DNA of 64,000 bases from Curtobacterium sp. MCBD17_013 (GTDB taxonomy: Bacteria; Actinomycetota; Actinomycetes; Actinomycetales; Microbacteriaceae): positions 123,259 through 187,258 of the forward strand of contig NZ_QKTU01000005.1 of the NCBI RefSeq assembly GCF_003234565.1, read 5' to 3'. Below are positions 54,148 through 63,232 of this stretch, piece by piece. Below the pieces are notes generated by a model. It was not told where the DNA came from. It worked only from the letters and a program-made list of their open reading frames with translations, and made no database searches. Position numbers and translations under genes: made by a program. How positions within the stretch are numbered: the stretch's first letter is position 1; each line of letters opens with the position of its first letter.

Positions 54148-57100
54148 TCAGTGCCGCGGGTGGTGGGCCTCCCGCGCACCGGGGACCGACACGGGCACGC
54201 TCGTCCGCACGTCCGTGAACCGTTCCCGCCGACGCTCGACCACGTAGTAGAGCGCCGGGAGGACCACGAGGGTCAGGAGCGTCGACGACACGAGGCCTCC
54301 GATCACGACGAGCGCGAGCGGCTGCGAGATGAACCCGTTGTGTCCGGTGATGCCCACCGCCATCGGCACGAGCGCGAAGATCGTGGCGAGTGCCGTCATC
54401 AGGATCGGCCGGAGACGTCGGGCCGCGCCCTCCACGAGCGCCTCTCGGACGCGCAACCCCCGTCGCCGGTACTGGTTGACGAGGTCGATGAGCACGATCG
54501 CGTTCGTCACGACGATGCCGACGAGCATGAGCACGCCGATGAGCGACGCGACGCCGATCGGGATCCCCGACGCCACCTGCAGCAGGATCGCGCCGGTCGC
54601 CGCGAACGGGATCGACACGAGCAGGAGGAGCGGCTGGAGCAGGCTGCGGAAGGTCGCCACCATCACGACGTAGACGATGAGGATCGCGATGAGCGCGGCG
54701 AGGAGGAGCTGTCGGAACGCCGACGACTGGCTCGATGCGACACCGCCGATGGAGGCCTCAGCACCCTTCGACAGGTGGAGGCCGTCCACGGCGTCGGTCA
54801 CGGACTGCGTCGCGGCGCCGAGGTTCGTCGCCGACGGCGTGACCGTGATCGTCGCCGTGCGCACCGCGTTCGAGGTCGTGACCGTGGTCGGCCCGTTCGA
54901 CTGGTCGACCGTGGCGACGGACGACAGCGGCACGGCACCTGCGGCGGCCGGGATCGACAGGTCGCGCAGGGCCTGCGCGCTGGTCGGCGGGTGCGGGTTC
55001 TCGATGTACACGTCGAGCGTCTGGTCGCCGAACTCGACCGTCCCCTTGTCCTGCGGCGACACCGATGCCGCGACGATCCCGCCGACCTGGGTCTCGGTGA
55101 GGCCCGCCGCGGCCGCCTTCGCGCGGTCGACACGGACGGCCAGGTAGGGCTGCGCGGCGGACAGGTTGCTCGACGCACCCGTGGTGTTCGGCACGTCCTG
55201 CATGGCGTGGAGCACCTGCTCGGCCGCCGACCGGAGCCGCGCCTGCGTCGGGGCGGTCACGTCGACGTCGATGTCCGACGTCGACCCGAAGCCCGAGGTC
55301 GAGGCGAGCGAGACCGTCCCGACGCCGGAGAGCGCCCGGAGCCGGGCACGCGCCCGGGACTGCAGGGCCGTCTGGTCCGCGCTGTCGTCCGTGGTGACGG
55401 AGTACGTGATCGACGCGCTCCCCCCACCGCCGAAGGCGGCCTGGATCGAGTTGCCGCTCGAGCCGATCGTCACCTGGACGGTGTCGACGCCGTCCACGTC
55501 ACGCAGCGCACGCTCCACCCGGCGCGCCGAGCGGGACTGCTCCGCGAGGCTCGTGGCCGGTGCGAGCGACTGGCTCACCGTGAAGGTGTTCTGCCCGGAG
55601 TCGCCGAGGTAGTTGGTCTTGACGAACGGGAGCGCAGCCGCGGTGCCACCGAGGACGAGCACGGCGAGGACGAGGACGAGCGCCGGGAACCGCAGCACCC
55701 AGTCCAGCACGGGCAGGTAGCCCCGGCGCAGGCGGTCGCGGTGCCCGGCGTCGTGCAGGTCCGCGGCGCTGCCGAGCGTCGTGTCGACGGACGAGGCCCC
55801 CGCGGCGAACCGGGACTCGGCCGCCACCAGTTCGGCGGGCGCCGCGCGGTGTGCTCCGACGGGGTCGACCGGGGCCGTGTCGGCGGTCGCGGACTGGTAC
55901 TGCCCGGATCCCCGTCCGGGCCGGAGCCACCAGTACGCGAGCACCGGCACGATCGTCAGCGCGACGAGCAGCGACGCGGCGAGCGCGATCGACACGGTGA
56001 GCGCGAACGGCCGGAACAGCTCGCCGACGAGCTCCTGCACGAACGCGACCGGCAGGAACACCACGACCGTGGTCAGTGTCGACGCGGTCACGGCACCGGC
56101 GACCTCGCGGACGCCGTCGAGCACCGCGCGCAGCCGGTCGACGCCCGGTTGCATGTGCCGCTTGATGTTCTCGATGACGACGATCGAGTCGTCGACCACA
56201 CGGCCGATCGCGATCGTCAGGCCGGCGAGGGTGATGATGTTGAGCGTGTACCCGGCGGCCTCCATGCCGATCGCGGTGAGCAGCACGCTCGTCGGGATCG
56301 AGATCGCGGTGACCAGGGTCGAGCGCCACGACAGCAGGAACACGAGGATCACGACGACCGCGAACCCGAGTCCGAGCAGGCCCTCCTCCGCCAGGGAGTC
56401 GATGGACTGCTCGATGTAGGGCGCCTGGTCGAACACGACGGTGAACCGCGGCGAGCCGTCGACCTTCGCCTCGATGCCGGGGAGCGCGTCCTGCACGGTG
56501 CGGGAGACGTCGACGGTGTTGGCCTCTTGCGTCTTCGTGATGGCGATGGTGAGCGCGGGCTTGCCGTTCACCCGGCTGATCGACGTGCGCGGGGACTCGA
56601 CGAGCCTCACCTCGGCGACGTCGCCGATGGTGGTCGCGACGCGGGCGCCGGCCAACGGGAGGTCGCGGATGTCACCGACCGACCCGAGGCTCGACCCGGT
56701 CTGCACCGACAGGGTCCGGCCGTGCTCGGTGATCGTTCCGCCCGGGACGAGCGTGCCGTTGTCGTCGAGGGCGTCGCTGATCGCGGTCTGTGCGACGCCG
56801 CGCTCGGCGAGTTCCGTCTGGTCCGGCGTGATGACGATGCGGCGTCCGGGGTTGCCGTAGACGTCGGCCTCACGCACCCCGTCGAGCTTCTCGAGGTCCG
56901 GCACCGCGGTCTTGTTCAACCGCCCGACCAGGGTCTGCTCGCTCGTGCCGGGTTCGGAGACCGCGAGCTGGAGGACCGGGATGTCGTCGAACGACCCCGT
57001 GACGATCTGGGTCTGGACGCTGTCGGGCAGGTCGAGGGCGTTGACGACCGTCTGGATCTTGTCCTCGGCGCTGGCGAGGTTCGACCCGTACTGGAACTCG

Positions 57101-57381
57101 GCTGACACGACGCTCTGGCTCGTCGACGACGTCGCGGTGGTGTCCTTGAGGTCGGGGACGGCCTGGATCCCCTGCTCGATCTTGGTCGACACGTCGTTCG
57201 ACACGACCTCGGGCGTCGCGCCGGGGTAGGTGCTGACGATCGCGACCTGGGGGAACTCGACGCTCGGGATCAGCTCCTGCTTGAGGCTCGTGAGGGCGAC
57301 CCCACCGAAGATCGCGACGACGATGGTGACCAGCGCGATGAGGGCGCGGTTGCGCAGGCTGAGGACCGAGAGGAGGTGCAC
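54148..57381 (-). CDS. RND family efflux pump / transporter (HAE1-like)
   Basis: 1077 residues. The fold of AcrB-type transporters is clear: N-terminal helix with FGGVALTSLKQELIPSVEFP, porter domain, six central helices (with GRVVDDSIVVIENIKRHM, containing the proton-relay Asp pair), a second porter domain, and final helices with LIGVLMLVGIVVTNAIVLID. Start at GTG 57381, preceded by GGGAGGAT. No membrane-fusion or outer-membrane component is present, as expected in a monoderm. It may export lipids, drugs or other hydrophobic compounds across the membrane. A long acidic/Ala-rich insert near 520-575 is cytoplasmic. Confidence 0.93.
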   Translation of the reverse strand: MHLLSVLSLRNRALIALVTIVVAIFGGVALTSLKQELIPSVEFPQVAIVSTYPGATPEVVSNDVSTKIEQGIQAVPDLKDTTATSSTSQSVVSAEFQYGSNLASAEDKIQTVVNALDLPDSVQTQIVTGSFDDIPVLQLAVSEPGTSEQTLVGRLNKTAVPDLEKLDGVREADVYGNPGRRIVITPDQTELAERGVAQTAISDALDDNGTLVPGGTITEHGRTLSVQTGSSLGSVGDIRDLPLAGARVATTIGDVAEVRLVESPRTSISRVNGKPALTIAITKTQEANTVDVSRTVQDALPGIEAKVDGSPRFTVVFDQAPYIEQSIDSLAEEGLLGLGFAVVVILVFLLSWRSTLVTAISIPTSVLLTAIGMEAAGYTLNIITLAGLTIAIGRVVDDSIVVIENIKRHMQPGVDRLRAVLDGVREVAGAVTASTLTTVVVFLPVAFVQELVGELFRPFALTVSIALAASLLVALTIVPVLAYWWLRPGRGSGQYQSATADTAPVDPVGAHRAAPAELVAAESRFAAGASSVDTTLGSAADLHDAGHRDRLRRGYLPVLDWVLRFPALVLVLAVLVLGGTAAALPFVKTNYLGDSGQNTFTVSQSLAPATSLAEQSRSARRVERALRDVDGVDTVQVTIGSSGNSIQAAFGGGGSASITYSVTTDDSADQTALQSRARARLRALSGVGTVSLASTSGFGSTSDIDVDVTAPTQARLRSAAEQVLHAMQDVPNTTGASSNLSAAQPYLAVRVDRAKAAAAGLTETQVGGIVAASVSPQDKGTVEFGDQTLDVYIENPHPPTSAQALRDLSIPAAAGAVPLSSVATVDQSNGPTTVTTSNAVRTATITVTPSATNLGAATQSVTDAVDGLHLSKGAEASIGGVASSQSSAFRQLLLAALIAILIVYVVMVATFRSLLQPLLLLVSIPFAATGAILLQVASGIPIGVASLIGVLMLVGIVVTNAIVLIDLVNQYRRRGLRVREALVEGAARRLRPILMTALATIFALVPMAVGITGHNGFISQPLALVVIGGLVSSTLLTLVVLPALYYVVERRRERFTDVRTSVPVSVPGAREAHHPRH

Positions 57382-57448
57382 CGGTCGATCCTCCCAGCGG
57401 GGCCTGACACCGCGCCCGGCCGGACGTGCCCCGCGGGTCGACCGCCGG

Positions 57449-58090
57449 TCAGACCACGAGGAGCGCGCCGAGCACGCCGGCGGCCCCGACCACGCCCGTC
57501 CCGAGCGCGACGACGCGGCCGATCGGGCTGCGACCGGCGACGACCGCGGCGACGACGCAGAGGACGCCGCCGACGACCTCGGAGGTCCAGGCCGTGCTGC
57601 TCGTCGTCGCCGCGACGACCAGGAGTCCCCGGATCCCCTCACCCACGAGGACGGCGCCGACCACGCCGGCCGCCGCACCGCGGACCCGGCCGTCACGGGA
57701 CACGACGCCGACGGCGACGAGTCCGGCGAGGACGCCCGCGGGGACCCCGAGGAGTTCCCATGTCCCGAACGGGGACAGCGCGTCGGGTCGACCGGCGAGC
57801 ACGGTCGCGGCCCAGTAGCCGACGTGCATGAGTTCGAGACACACGACCCCGAGCGCCGCCGCCCAACGCGCGCCGGGTCGGACCACGAGCACCAGGAGGA
57901 CCGCGGCGACGAACCACGGGCCGGCTGCGTTCGACAACGTGGCGACGAACGCCGACCCGCTCTGGCCGATGCTCGTGAGCATCCCGACGAGCAGGGCCCC
58001 GGCGAGCGCGACGACGACGCCGGCGGGACGCGGGAGCGCGCCGGATCGCGGGGGGACGACGACGCGACGGGGCAGGACCGGTGCTTCCAT
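57449..58090 (-). CDS. Multipass membrane protein, 213 aa
   Basis: Six probable helices. LELMHVGYWAATVLAG near 95-110 reminds me of DUF6518-type actinomycete membrane proteins, but the identification is weak. The ATG at 58090 follows GGAGG. It lies upstream of the RND pump on the same strand (67 bases) and diverges from the DUF4097 operon. No catalytic motif is visible. Confidence 0.7.
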   Translation of the reverse strand: MEAPVLPRRVVVPPRSGALPRPAGVVVALAGALLVGMLTSIGQSGSAFVATLSNAAGPWFVAAVLLVLVVRPGARWAAALGVVCLELMHVGYWAATVLAGRPDALSPFGTWELLGVPAGVLAGLVAVGVVSRDGRVRGAAAGVVGAVLVGEGIRGLLVVAATTSSTAWTSEVVGGVLCVVAAVVAGRSPIGRVVALGTGVVGAAGVLGALLVV

Positions 58091-58143
58091 GCCTCCAGGA
58101 TCGGCGAGGGCGGCTCGCTCGGCATCCGCCGGACGGATGACCC

Positions 58144-58200
58144 TTGATCGCCCCGTCCCACGGGCGTACGGTTGCCGGCACGACAACGCGATACATCGCG
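58144..58200 (+). promoter_or_regulatory. Promoter and PadR-type operator of the DUF4097 operon
   Basis: TTGATC (58144-58149), 17 bases and TACGGT (58167-58172) form a promoter. The perfect palindrome CGCGATACATCGCG (58187-58200) lies just past the start site, well placed for repression by the PadR protein encoded second in the operon. Confidence 0.6.
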
Positions 58201-58215
58201 AGATCGGAGTGCACC

Positions 58216-59118
58216 ATGGCGCAGGAGAAGTGGCTCGTCGACGAGCCGAAGGTCATCGACACCGGGGTGGTCCGGCAGCTCAAGGTCGGCCTCGTCGGGG
58301 GTCAGGTCGACGTCGTCGCGCACGACGAACCCACGGCGCGGGTCGAGGTCCACGCCGTCTCTGGGCGGCCGCTGCGGGTCGAGATGGACGCGGGTGTGCT
58401 CACCGTGGACCACGCCCAGGTCCGCTGGGACGACCCCCTCGGCTTCCTCCGGGCCTTCCGCGGTCAGGAGTCCGCGGACGTCAGCATCCTCGTCCCGCGG
58501 CAGGTGGCACTGACGCTCGGGGTCGTCTCGGCCGGCGCACTCGTCTCGGGGCTGACGCACGACGCGGCGCTCCACGCGGTGTCCGGCGACCTCGTCGTCG
58601 ACCGGGTGAGCGGCGACCTCCAGGTCAACAGCGTCTCGGGCACCGTGACCGTCCGCGAGCACGCGGGCGCCCTCGCCGTGCGGACGGTCTCCGGCGACGT
58701 CGCCGCCACCGGCGCGGTCACCCGGCTCACGGCGGACGGCATCTCGGCCGACGTCCTGCTCGACCTGCAGGGGGTCCCGGACGGCGTCCGGGTCAGCACG
58801 GTCTCGGGCGCGGTGAGCCTCCGGCTCGCGGACGGCGTGGGGTACGCGTGCTCCGTGACCACGGCGACCGGACGCCTCCAGTTCGACGACGACGAGGTGC
58901 GGGGTGTGCACGGCCCGTACACCCGCCGGTCCGGCACGCTCGAGGGGCGCTGGGCCGACGTGCGCGTGGCCACGGTGTCCGGCCGGTTCGCGCTGTTCCA
59001 CGCGGACCCGGAGCCGAGCGCCGCGAGCCCGACGGCGGGCGCGACGGCGGGCGCGACGGCCACGGACGACACCGACGGCACGTGGACGACGGACGGCACC
59101 GAGGGGCTCGGCGCATGA
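58216..59118 (+). CDS. DUF4097 family beta-helix protein
   Basis: 300 residues. Repeated short strands of the form VSGDLVVDRVSGDLQVNSVSG from about 110 to 220 predict a right-handed beta-helix, as in DUF4097 (adhesin-like/bactofilin-like) proteins. No signal peptide. The ATG follows CGGAGTG. The tail is Ala/Thr/Asp rich. The gene overlaps the PadR gene by four bases. In other bacteria DUF4097 proteins accompany PadR or anti-sigma factors; their role is unknown. Confidence 0.85.
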   Translation: MAQEKWLVDEPKVIDTGVVRQLKVGLVGGQVDVVAHDEPTARVEVHAVSGRPLRVEMDAGVLTVDHAQVRWDDPLGFLRAFRGQESADVSILVPRQVALTLGVVSAGALVSGLTHDAALHAVSGDLVVDRVSGDLQVNSVSGTVTVREHAGALAVRTVSGDVAATGAVTRLTADGISADVLLDLQGVPDGVRVSTVSGAVSLRLADGVGYACSVTTATGRLQFDDDEVRGVHGPYTRRSGTLEGRWADVRVATVSGRFALFHADPEPSAASPTAGATAGATATDDTDGTWTTDGTEGLGA

Positions 59119-59717
59119 GCCCGGTGTTCGCCCACGGGCAGCTCCGCCTGTACCTGCTCGTGCTGCTCGCGGAGCGCCCGATGCACGGCTACGAACTCAT
59201 CCAGGCGCTCGGCACCCGGTTCGGCGGCGTGTACGTCCCGAGCGCCGGCACCGTGTACCCCCGTCTCGGCAAGCTGCAGGAGGACGGCCTCGTGACCAGC
59301 GAGGCCGACGGCCGCAAGACCGTCTACGCGATCACCGAGGCCGGTCGCGACGAGTTGGCCGCGCGCCAGGACGAGGTCGCCGACCTCGAGTCCGGCGTCA
59401 CCGACTCGGTGCGTTCCCTCGCGGACGGCGTGCGCGCCTCGGTCGGCGAGGCGATGCGGTCGCTCCGCGCCGACCTCGCCGCGTCCGCTCGACCGGCCGC
59501 CCCGCACCGATCGGGTCCCCACCCGGCGGGGGCGCCGACCTCGACGCCGAACGAGGGCACCCGGTCCCTCCGCGAGGTCGAACTGCTCCTCGCGACGTTC
59601 CGGCAGGAGGTCCGGGCCGAGGCCCGCCGACGCGCGACCCGGGGCACGCTCACGCCCGAGGTCGTCGCCGCCCTCCGGCGAGGACTCGACGGGATCCGGT
59701 CGACACTCCGGGACTGA
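59115..59717 (+). CDS. PadR family transcriptional regulator
   Basis: 200 residues. The N-terminal winged helix carries PMHGYELIQALGTRFGGVYV then SAGTVYPRLGKLQEDGLVTS, the PadR signature. The C-terminal part is an extended coiled coil for dimerisation. It starts at ATG 59115, inside the end of the DUF4097 gene (ATGA). It probably represses its own operon through the palindrome at 58187-58200 and responds to phenolics or membrane stress as family members do. Confidence 0.93.
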   Translation: MSPVFAHGQLRLYLLVLLAERPMHGYELIQALGTRFGGVYVPSAGTVYPRLGKLQEDGLVTSEADGRKTVYAITEAGRDELAARQDEVADLESGVTDSVRSLADGVRASVGEAMRSLRADLAASARPAAPHRSGPHPAGAPTSTPNEGTRSLREVELLLATFRQEVRAEARRRATRGTLTPEVVAALRRGLDGIRSTLRD

Positions 59718-59744
59718 TCGGGAACAACGGGGACGGGTGCCGTG

Positions 59745-59772
59745 TTGACAGCCCCTCCATCCTGAGTAGGTT
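59745..59772 (+). promoter_or_regulatory. Promoter of the KimA-like permease, leaderless
   Basis: TTGACA (59745-59750), 16 bases, TAGGTT (59767-59772). The predicted start falls two bases before GTG 59781. This is the best -35/-10 pair seen in the window. There is no room for a ydaO c-di-AMP riboswitch, which precedes related genes elsewhere. Confidence 0.8.
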
Positions 59773-59780
59773 GTCCCCTC

Positions 59781-61976
59781 GTGACGAACGAGATCCGGTC
59801 GCTCAAGGCCCGGTTGATCGGGGATCCACTGCCCTCGCAGCAGCTCGAGGGTCAGCTCCTCCCGAAGCACCTCGCGCTCCCGATCTTCGCGAGTGACCCG
59901 CTGTCGAGCGTTGCGTACGCGCCGCAGGAGCTCCTGATGATCCTGCTGCTCGGCGGGATGTCGTTCCTGACCTTCGCGCCGTGGGTCGCGGCCCTGGTCG
60001 TGCTCCTGCTCGTCGTCGTCGTGGCGTCCTACCGACAGCTCATCAAGGCGTACCCGTCGGGCGGCGGGGACTACGAGGTCGCGCACCGGAACCTCGGCGA
60101 GAAGGCCGGGCTCGTCGTGGCCTCCGCCCTGCTCGTCGACTACGTGATGACCGTCGCCGTGTCGGTCGCCTCGGGCGTGGACAACATCATCTCGGCGCTG
60201 CCGATGCTCGACGAGTTCCGCGTCGAGCTCGCGCTCGTGTTCGTCGTCCTGCTCGCCGCCGTGAACCTGCGCGGGGTGCGCGAGTCGAGCAAGGCGTTCG
60301 CGATCCCGACCTACCTGTTCGTGGCGAGTGTGTTCGTCATGGTCGTCACGGGCCTGGTCCGCACGGCCCTGGGGCACGCCCCGGTCGCCGAGAGCGCCGG
60401 GTACACGATCGCGAACACCGAGAGCATCACGCGCGCCGCGTTCGTGCTGCTGCTCCTCCGCTCGTTCGCGTCGGGGTGCTCCGCCCTCACCGGCGTCGAG
60501 GCCATCGCCAACGGGGTGCAGGCCTTCCGCCGCCCGAAGATCCGCAACGCCCAGACGACGCTCGTGTTCATGGGCGGCATCGCGATCGTCCTGTTCGTCG
60601 GCCTCGTCGCGCTCTCGCTCATCGCGCACGTGCACTACGCCGAGAGCGCGTGCGACCTCCGGGGCTTGGCGCACTGCACGACGACGCCCCAGCGGTCCCT
60701 CATCGCGCAGATCGCGGCGGCGACGTTCGGTGGGGGCAGTGTCCTGTTCTTCGTGATCCAGGCGACCACCGCGGCCGTGCTGCTCCTGGCGGCGAACACC
60801 GCGTTCAACGGGTTCCCGCTGCTCGGGTCGATCCTCGCCCGCGACTCGTACGCCCCGAAGGCCCTGTCGACCCGGGGCGACCGGCTCATCTACTCGAACG
60901 GCGTGATCGTCCTGGCGCTCGTCGCCGCGGCACTCCTCATCGTCTACCGGGCGAACGTCACGGCGCTCATCCAGCTGTACATCATCGGCGTGTTCGTGTC
61001 GTTCACGTGCGGGCAGACGGGCATGGTCCGGCACTGGCTCCGGCTGCTCGCGACGGACCCGCCGAACCGCGGGCAGATCTGGCGCAGCCTGTCGATCAAC
61101 GCCACGGGTGCGTCGTTCACCTTCGTGGTGCTCGTCGTCGTCACCATCACGAAGTTCACGCACGGCGCCTGGCTCGTGTTCGTCATCATGCCGGTGCTGT
61201 TCCTGCTCATGCTCGGCGTGAACCGGTACTACCGCGACGTCTCGCACGAGATCGCCGCCGACGACGAGACCCGGTTCGGCGCCACGGGCGACCACGCGAT
61301 CGTCCTCGTCAACAAGCTGCAGAAGCCGGTGATCAAGGCGCTCGACTACGCGATCGCGGCCAAGCACGCGTCGTTCGAGGCGGTGCACGTCGCCATCGAC
61401 GAGGCCGACGCCGCGACCCTGCAGCAGCAGTGGCGCGACTACGGCATCACGTGCCCGCTCACCATCGTGCCGAGCCCGTACCGCGACATCTCGATGCCGC
61501 TCATCAAGCACATCAAGGCGCACCGGCAGGAGCACGGCGCCGAGGTCGTGACCGTCTACACGCCCGTCTTCGTCGTCGGACACTGGTGGGAGGCCCTGCT
61601 CCACAACCACCGCGGGCGCCGGATCCGCAAGAAGTTGCTCCTCGTGCACGGCGTCACGGTCGCCCTCGTCCCGTGGCTGCTCGACTCCTCGGAGCTGCTG
61701 TACGGCCGCCGCTCGCGGCCGCTGCCCGGCCAGGAGCGACGCGGCGAGCCGATCCGGCCGCAGGTGCACCGCGGCGCCGAGCAGACGAACCGCGGCACGG
61801 AGGACCTCCTCCGGACCGACCGGCTGCTCCGGTCGGACCAGCGGAACAGCGTGCACGTCCGCCGCGCGACGCGACCGGCGGGCCCCGCCGAGGGCGTGGA
61901 CCCGGCGGGCGACTGCGGCGAGCTGCCCGCGCTCGTCCCCGCCGCGCACGGCCGCACCCCCGCTTCGCACGACTGA
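59781..61976 (+). CDS. APC family permease, KimA-like (potassium/amino acid)
   Basis: 731 residues. The start KHLALPIFASDPLSSVAYAP (29-48) and 12 helices match the KimA/YdaO group, high-affinity proton-coupled potassium importers whose Bacillus member is controlled by c-di-AMP. The cytoplasmic C-terminal 220 residues include a Usp-like domain (HAIVLVNKLQKPVIKALDYA) and then a disordered Arg/Pro tail. The start is GTG 59781 on a leaderless mRNA. An amino-acid substrate remains possible, since the family is broad. Potassium is inferred from similarity. Confidence 0.9.
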   Translation: MTNEIRSLKARLIGDPLPSQQLEGQLLPKHLALPIFASDPLSSVAYAPQELLMILLLGGMSFLTFAPWVAALVVLLLVVVVASYRQLIKAYPSGGGDYEVAHRNLGEKAGLVVASALLVDYVMTVAVSVASGVDNIISALPMLDEFRVELALVFVVLLAAVNLRGVRESSKAFAIPTYLFVASVFVMVVTGLVRTALGHAPVAESAGYTIANTESITRAAFVLLLLRSFASGCSALTGVEAIANGVQAFRRPKIRNAQTTLVFMGGIAIVLFVGLVALSLIAHVHYAESACDLRGLAHCTTTPQRSLIAQIAAATFGGGSVLFFVIQATTAAVLLLAANTAFNGFPLLGSILARDSYAPKALSTRGDRLIYSNGVIVLALVAAALLIVYRANVTALIQLYIIGVFVSFTCGQTGMVRHWLRLLATDPPNRGQIWRSLSINATGASFTFVVLVVVTITKFTHGAWLVFVIMPVLFLLMLGVNRYYRDVSHEIAADDETRFGATGDHAIVLVNKLQKPVIKALDYAIAAKHASFEAVHVAIDEADAATLQQQWRDYGITCPLTIVPSPYRDISMPLIKHIKAHRQEHGAEVVTVYTPVFVVGHWWEALLHNHRGRRIRKKLLLVHGVTVALVPWLLDSSELLYGRRSRPLPGQERRGEPIRPQVHRGAEQTNRGTEDLLRTDRLLRSDQRNSVHVRRATRPAGPAEGVDPAGDCGELPALVPAAHGRTPASHD

Positions 61977-61981
61977 CCGGG

Positions 61982-62047
61982 CCGGACCCGGACCCGGACC
62001 CGGACCCGGACCCGGACCCGGACCCGGACCCGGACCCGGACCCGGAC
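61982..62047. repeat. Eleven-copy hexanucleotide repeat upstream of a -10
   Basis: CCGGAC is repeated 11 times without interruption, from six bases after the permease stop to two bases before TAGGAT, the -10 of the next gene. The repeat therefore replaces the -35 region. Confidence 0.95.
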
Positions 62048-62062
62048 GTAGGATGGCCGACC

Positions 62063-62866
62063 ATGACCGACTGGACCACGAGCGCGCCGGAGGCGCTCCG
62101 GACCTACGCGACGCTCGACAGCCACGGCGGCAAGGTCTCCAAGCGGGTCGAGGTGCTGACGGACGTGCCGTCCTCGGCCGCTGACGGGCGCCACGACGGC
62201 ATGGTCGCCGTCCGCGGCCCCTGGCCCACGGGCGCGCTCGACGAACACGCCGAGGACGGCGCTGAACTCGTCCGCGGCACACCGACCGTCGGCTGGGTCG
62301 ACCCCGCGACGCTCCGCGACTGGTACCGGCCCGACCTGGTGATCGTGCCCCTCCCCGAAGCGCACGGTGCCGGACTGCGCCCCGGGCTCTTCGCGGACAC
62401 CCGCACGCGCGGTCGCGTCCGCATCGACGACCGGGAGGGTCACGTCGGCCCCGACGGTCGGCCCGCGTTCCGCGCGTTGGCCGGGTCGCCCGGGGACCTC
62501 CGGCTCGACGCTCCCCTGCCGCGGGACGAGGTCGTCCGCGTCGTCGAGGTGCGCGACGACGCCCGGACCGAGGACGGTGCATCGGCCGTCGCGGTGCTCA
62601 CCACGCCCGTGTTGCCCGTGCTCGCGCCCGGGGTCTACCCCGACCACGCTGGCGACCGCGCGGGTCTACCGCCCGCGCCCGCACCCGGGTCGGTCCGTGT
62701 CCGTGCCTTCTGGGTCGAGCAGGGCGAGCGGGCCGAGATCGTCCGCCTCGACGCCCCCGCGAACACCATGTGGGTCGACCGCGGCCACCGGGGTCCGGTG
62801 CCCGTGGCGGTCTCCGGCGTCGGGCCCGACCTGGTCCGGTACGTCACCGAGGCCATCGCCGCGTAG
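62063..62866 (+). CDS. Conserved-looking protein of unknown function, 267 aa
   Basis: TAGGAT at 62049-62054 and ATG 62063 fit a near-leaderless start. The product is soluble, Asp/Gly/Pro rich, with FADTRTRGRVRIDDREGHVG in the middle and FWVEQGERAEIVRLDAPANT near the C-terminus. No known domain or catalytic motif is recognised. Its expression may depend on the adjacent hexamer repeat. No partner gene is evident. Confidence 0.8.
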   Translation: MTDWTTSAPEALRTYATLDSHGGKVSKRVEVLTDVPSSAADGRHDGMVAVRGPWPTGALDEHAEDGAELVRGTPTVGWVDPATLRDWYRPDLVIVPLPEAHGAGLRPGLFADTRTRGRVRIDDREGHVGPDGRPAFRALAGSPGDLRLDAPLPRDEVVRVVEVRDDARTEDGASAVAVLTTPVLPVLAPGVYPDHAGDRAGLPPAPAPGSVRVRAFWVEQGERAEIVRLDAPANTMWVDRGHRGPVPVAVSGVGPDLVRYVTEAIAA

Positions 62867-62929
62867 GCGTACCCCGCTCGGTCCCGGCCGTCGAGGTGCG
62901 TGTCGGGGGTGCGGCGTAGCCTCCCGGGC

Positions 62930-63175
62930 ATGAGCAACGCAGACGACCACGCCGGCGAGACCCTCGGCGGCCCCCGCCCCGACCCCTCGACCACCGCGAG
63001 CAAGGACCCGTCGGACTGGGTCACCGGTGACGAGCCGATGACCGGCCCGCAGCGCAGCTACCTGGACACGCTCGCGCGTGAGGCCGGTGAGGAACTCCCC
63101 GCCGACCTGACCAAGGCCGAGGCGTCCGAGAACATCGACCGGCTGCAGCAGGAGACCGGGCGCGGGCAGGACTGA
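62930..63175 (+). CDS. DUF3072 domain protein
   Basis: 81 residues. DPSDWVTGDEPMTGPQRSYL followed by DLTKAEASENIDRLQ is the DUF3072 pattern, a short helical domain of unknown role found in many actinomycetes and proteobacteria; a DNA- or protein-binding helix hairpin is plausible. TAGCCT seven bases before the ATG suggests a leaderless mRNA. Confidence 0.88.
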   Translation: MSNADDHAGETLGGPRPDPSTTASKDPSDWVTGDEPMTGPQRSYLDTLAREAGEELPADLTKAEASENIDRLQQETGRGQD

Positions 63176-63176
63176 C

Positions 63177-63218
63177 GCCGCTGCCGCTGCCGGTGCCGGT
63201 GCCGGTGCCGGTGCTGGT
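63177..63218. repeat. Seven-copy hexamer repeat between convergent genes
   Basis: GCCGCT twice, GCCGGT four times and GCTGGT once follow immediately after the DUF3072 stop. It ends 15 bases before the stop of the minus-strand monooxygenase gene. Confidence 0.85.
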
Positions 63219-63232
63219 GCCGTGTCTCCGGC

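Noticed and set aside
59718..59780. A ydaO-type c-di-AMP riboswitch before the KimA-like gene
   Set aside because: The promoter leads straight to the GTG start, leaving no leader RNA to hold one.
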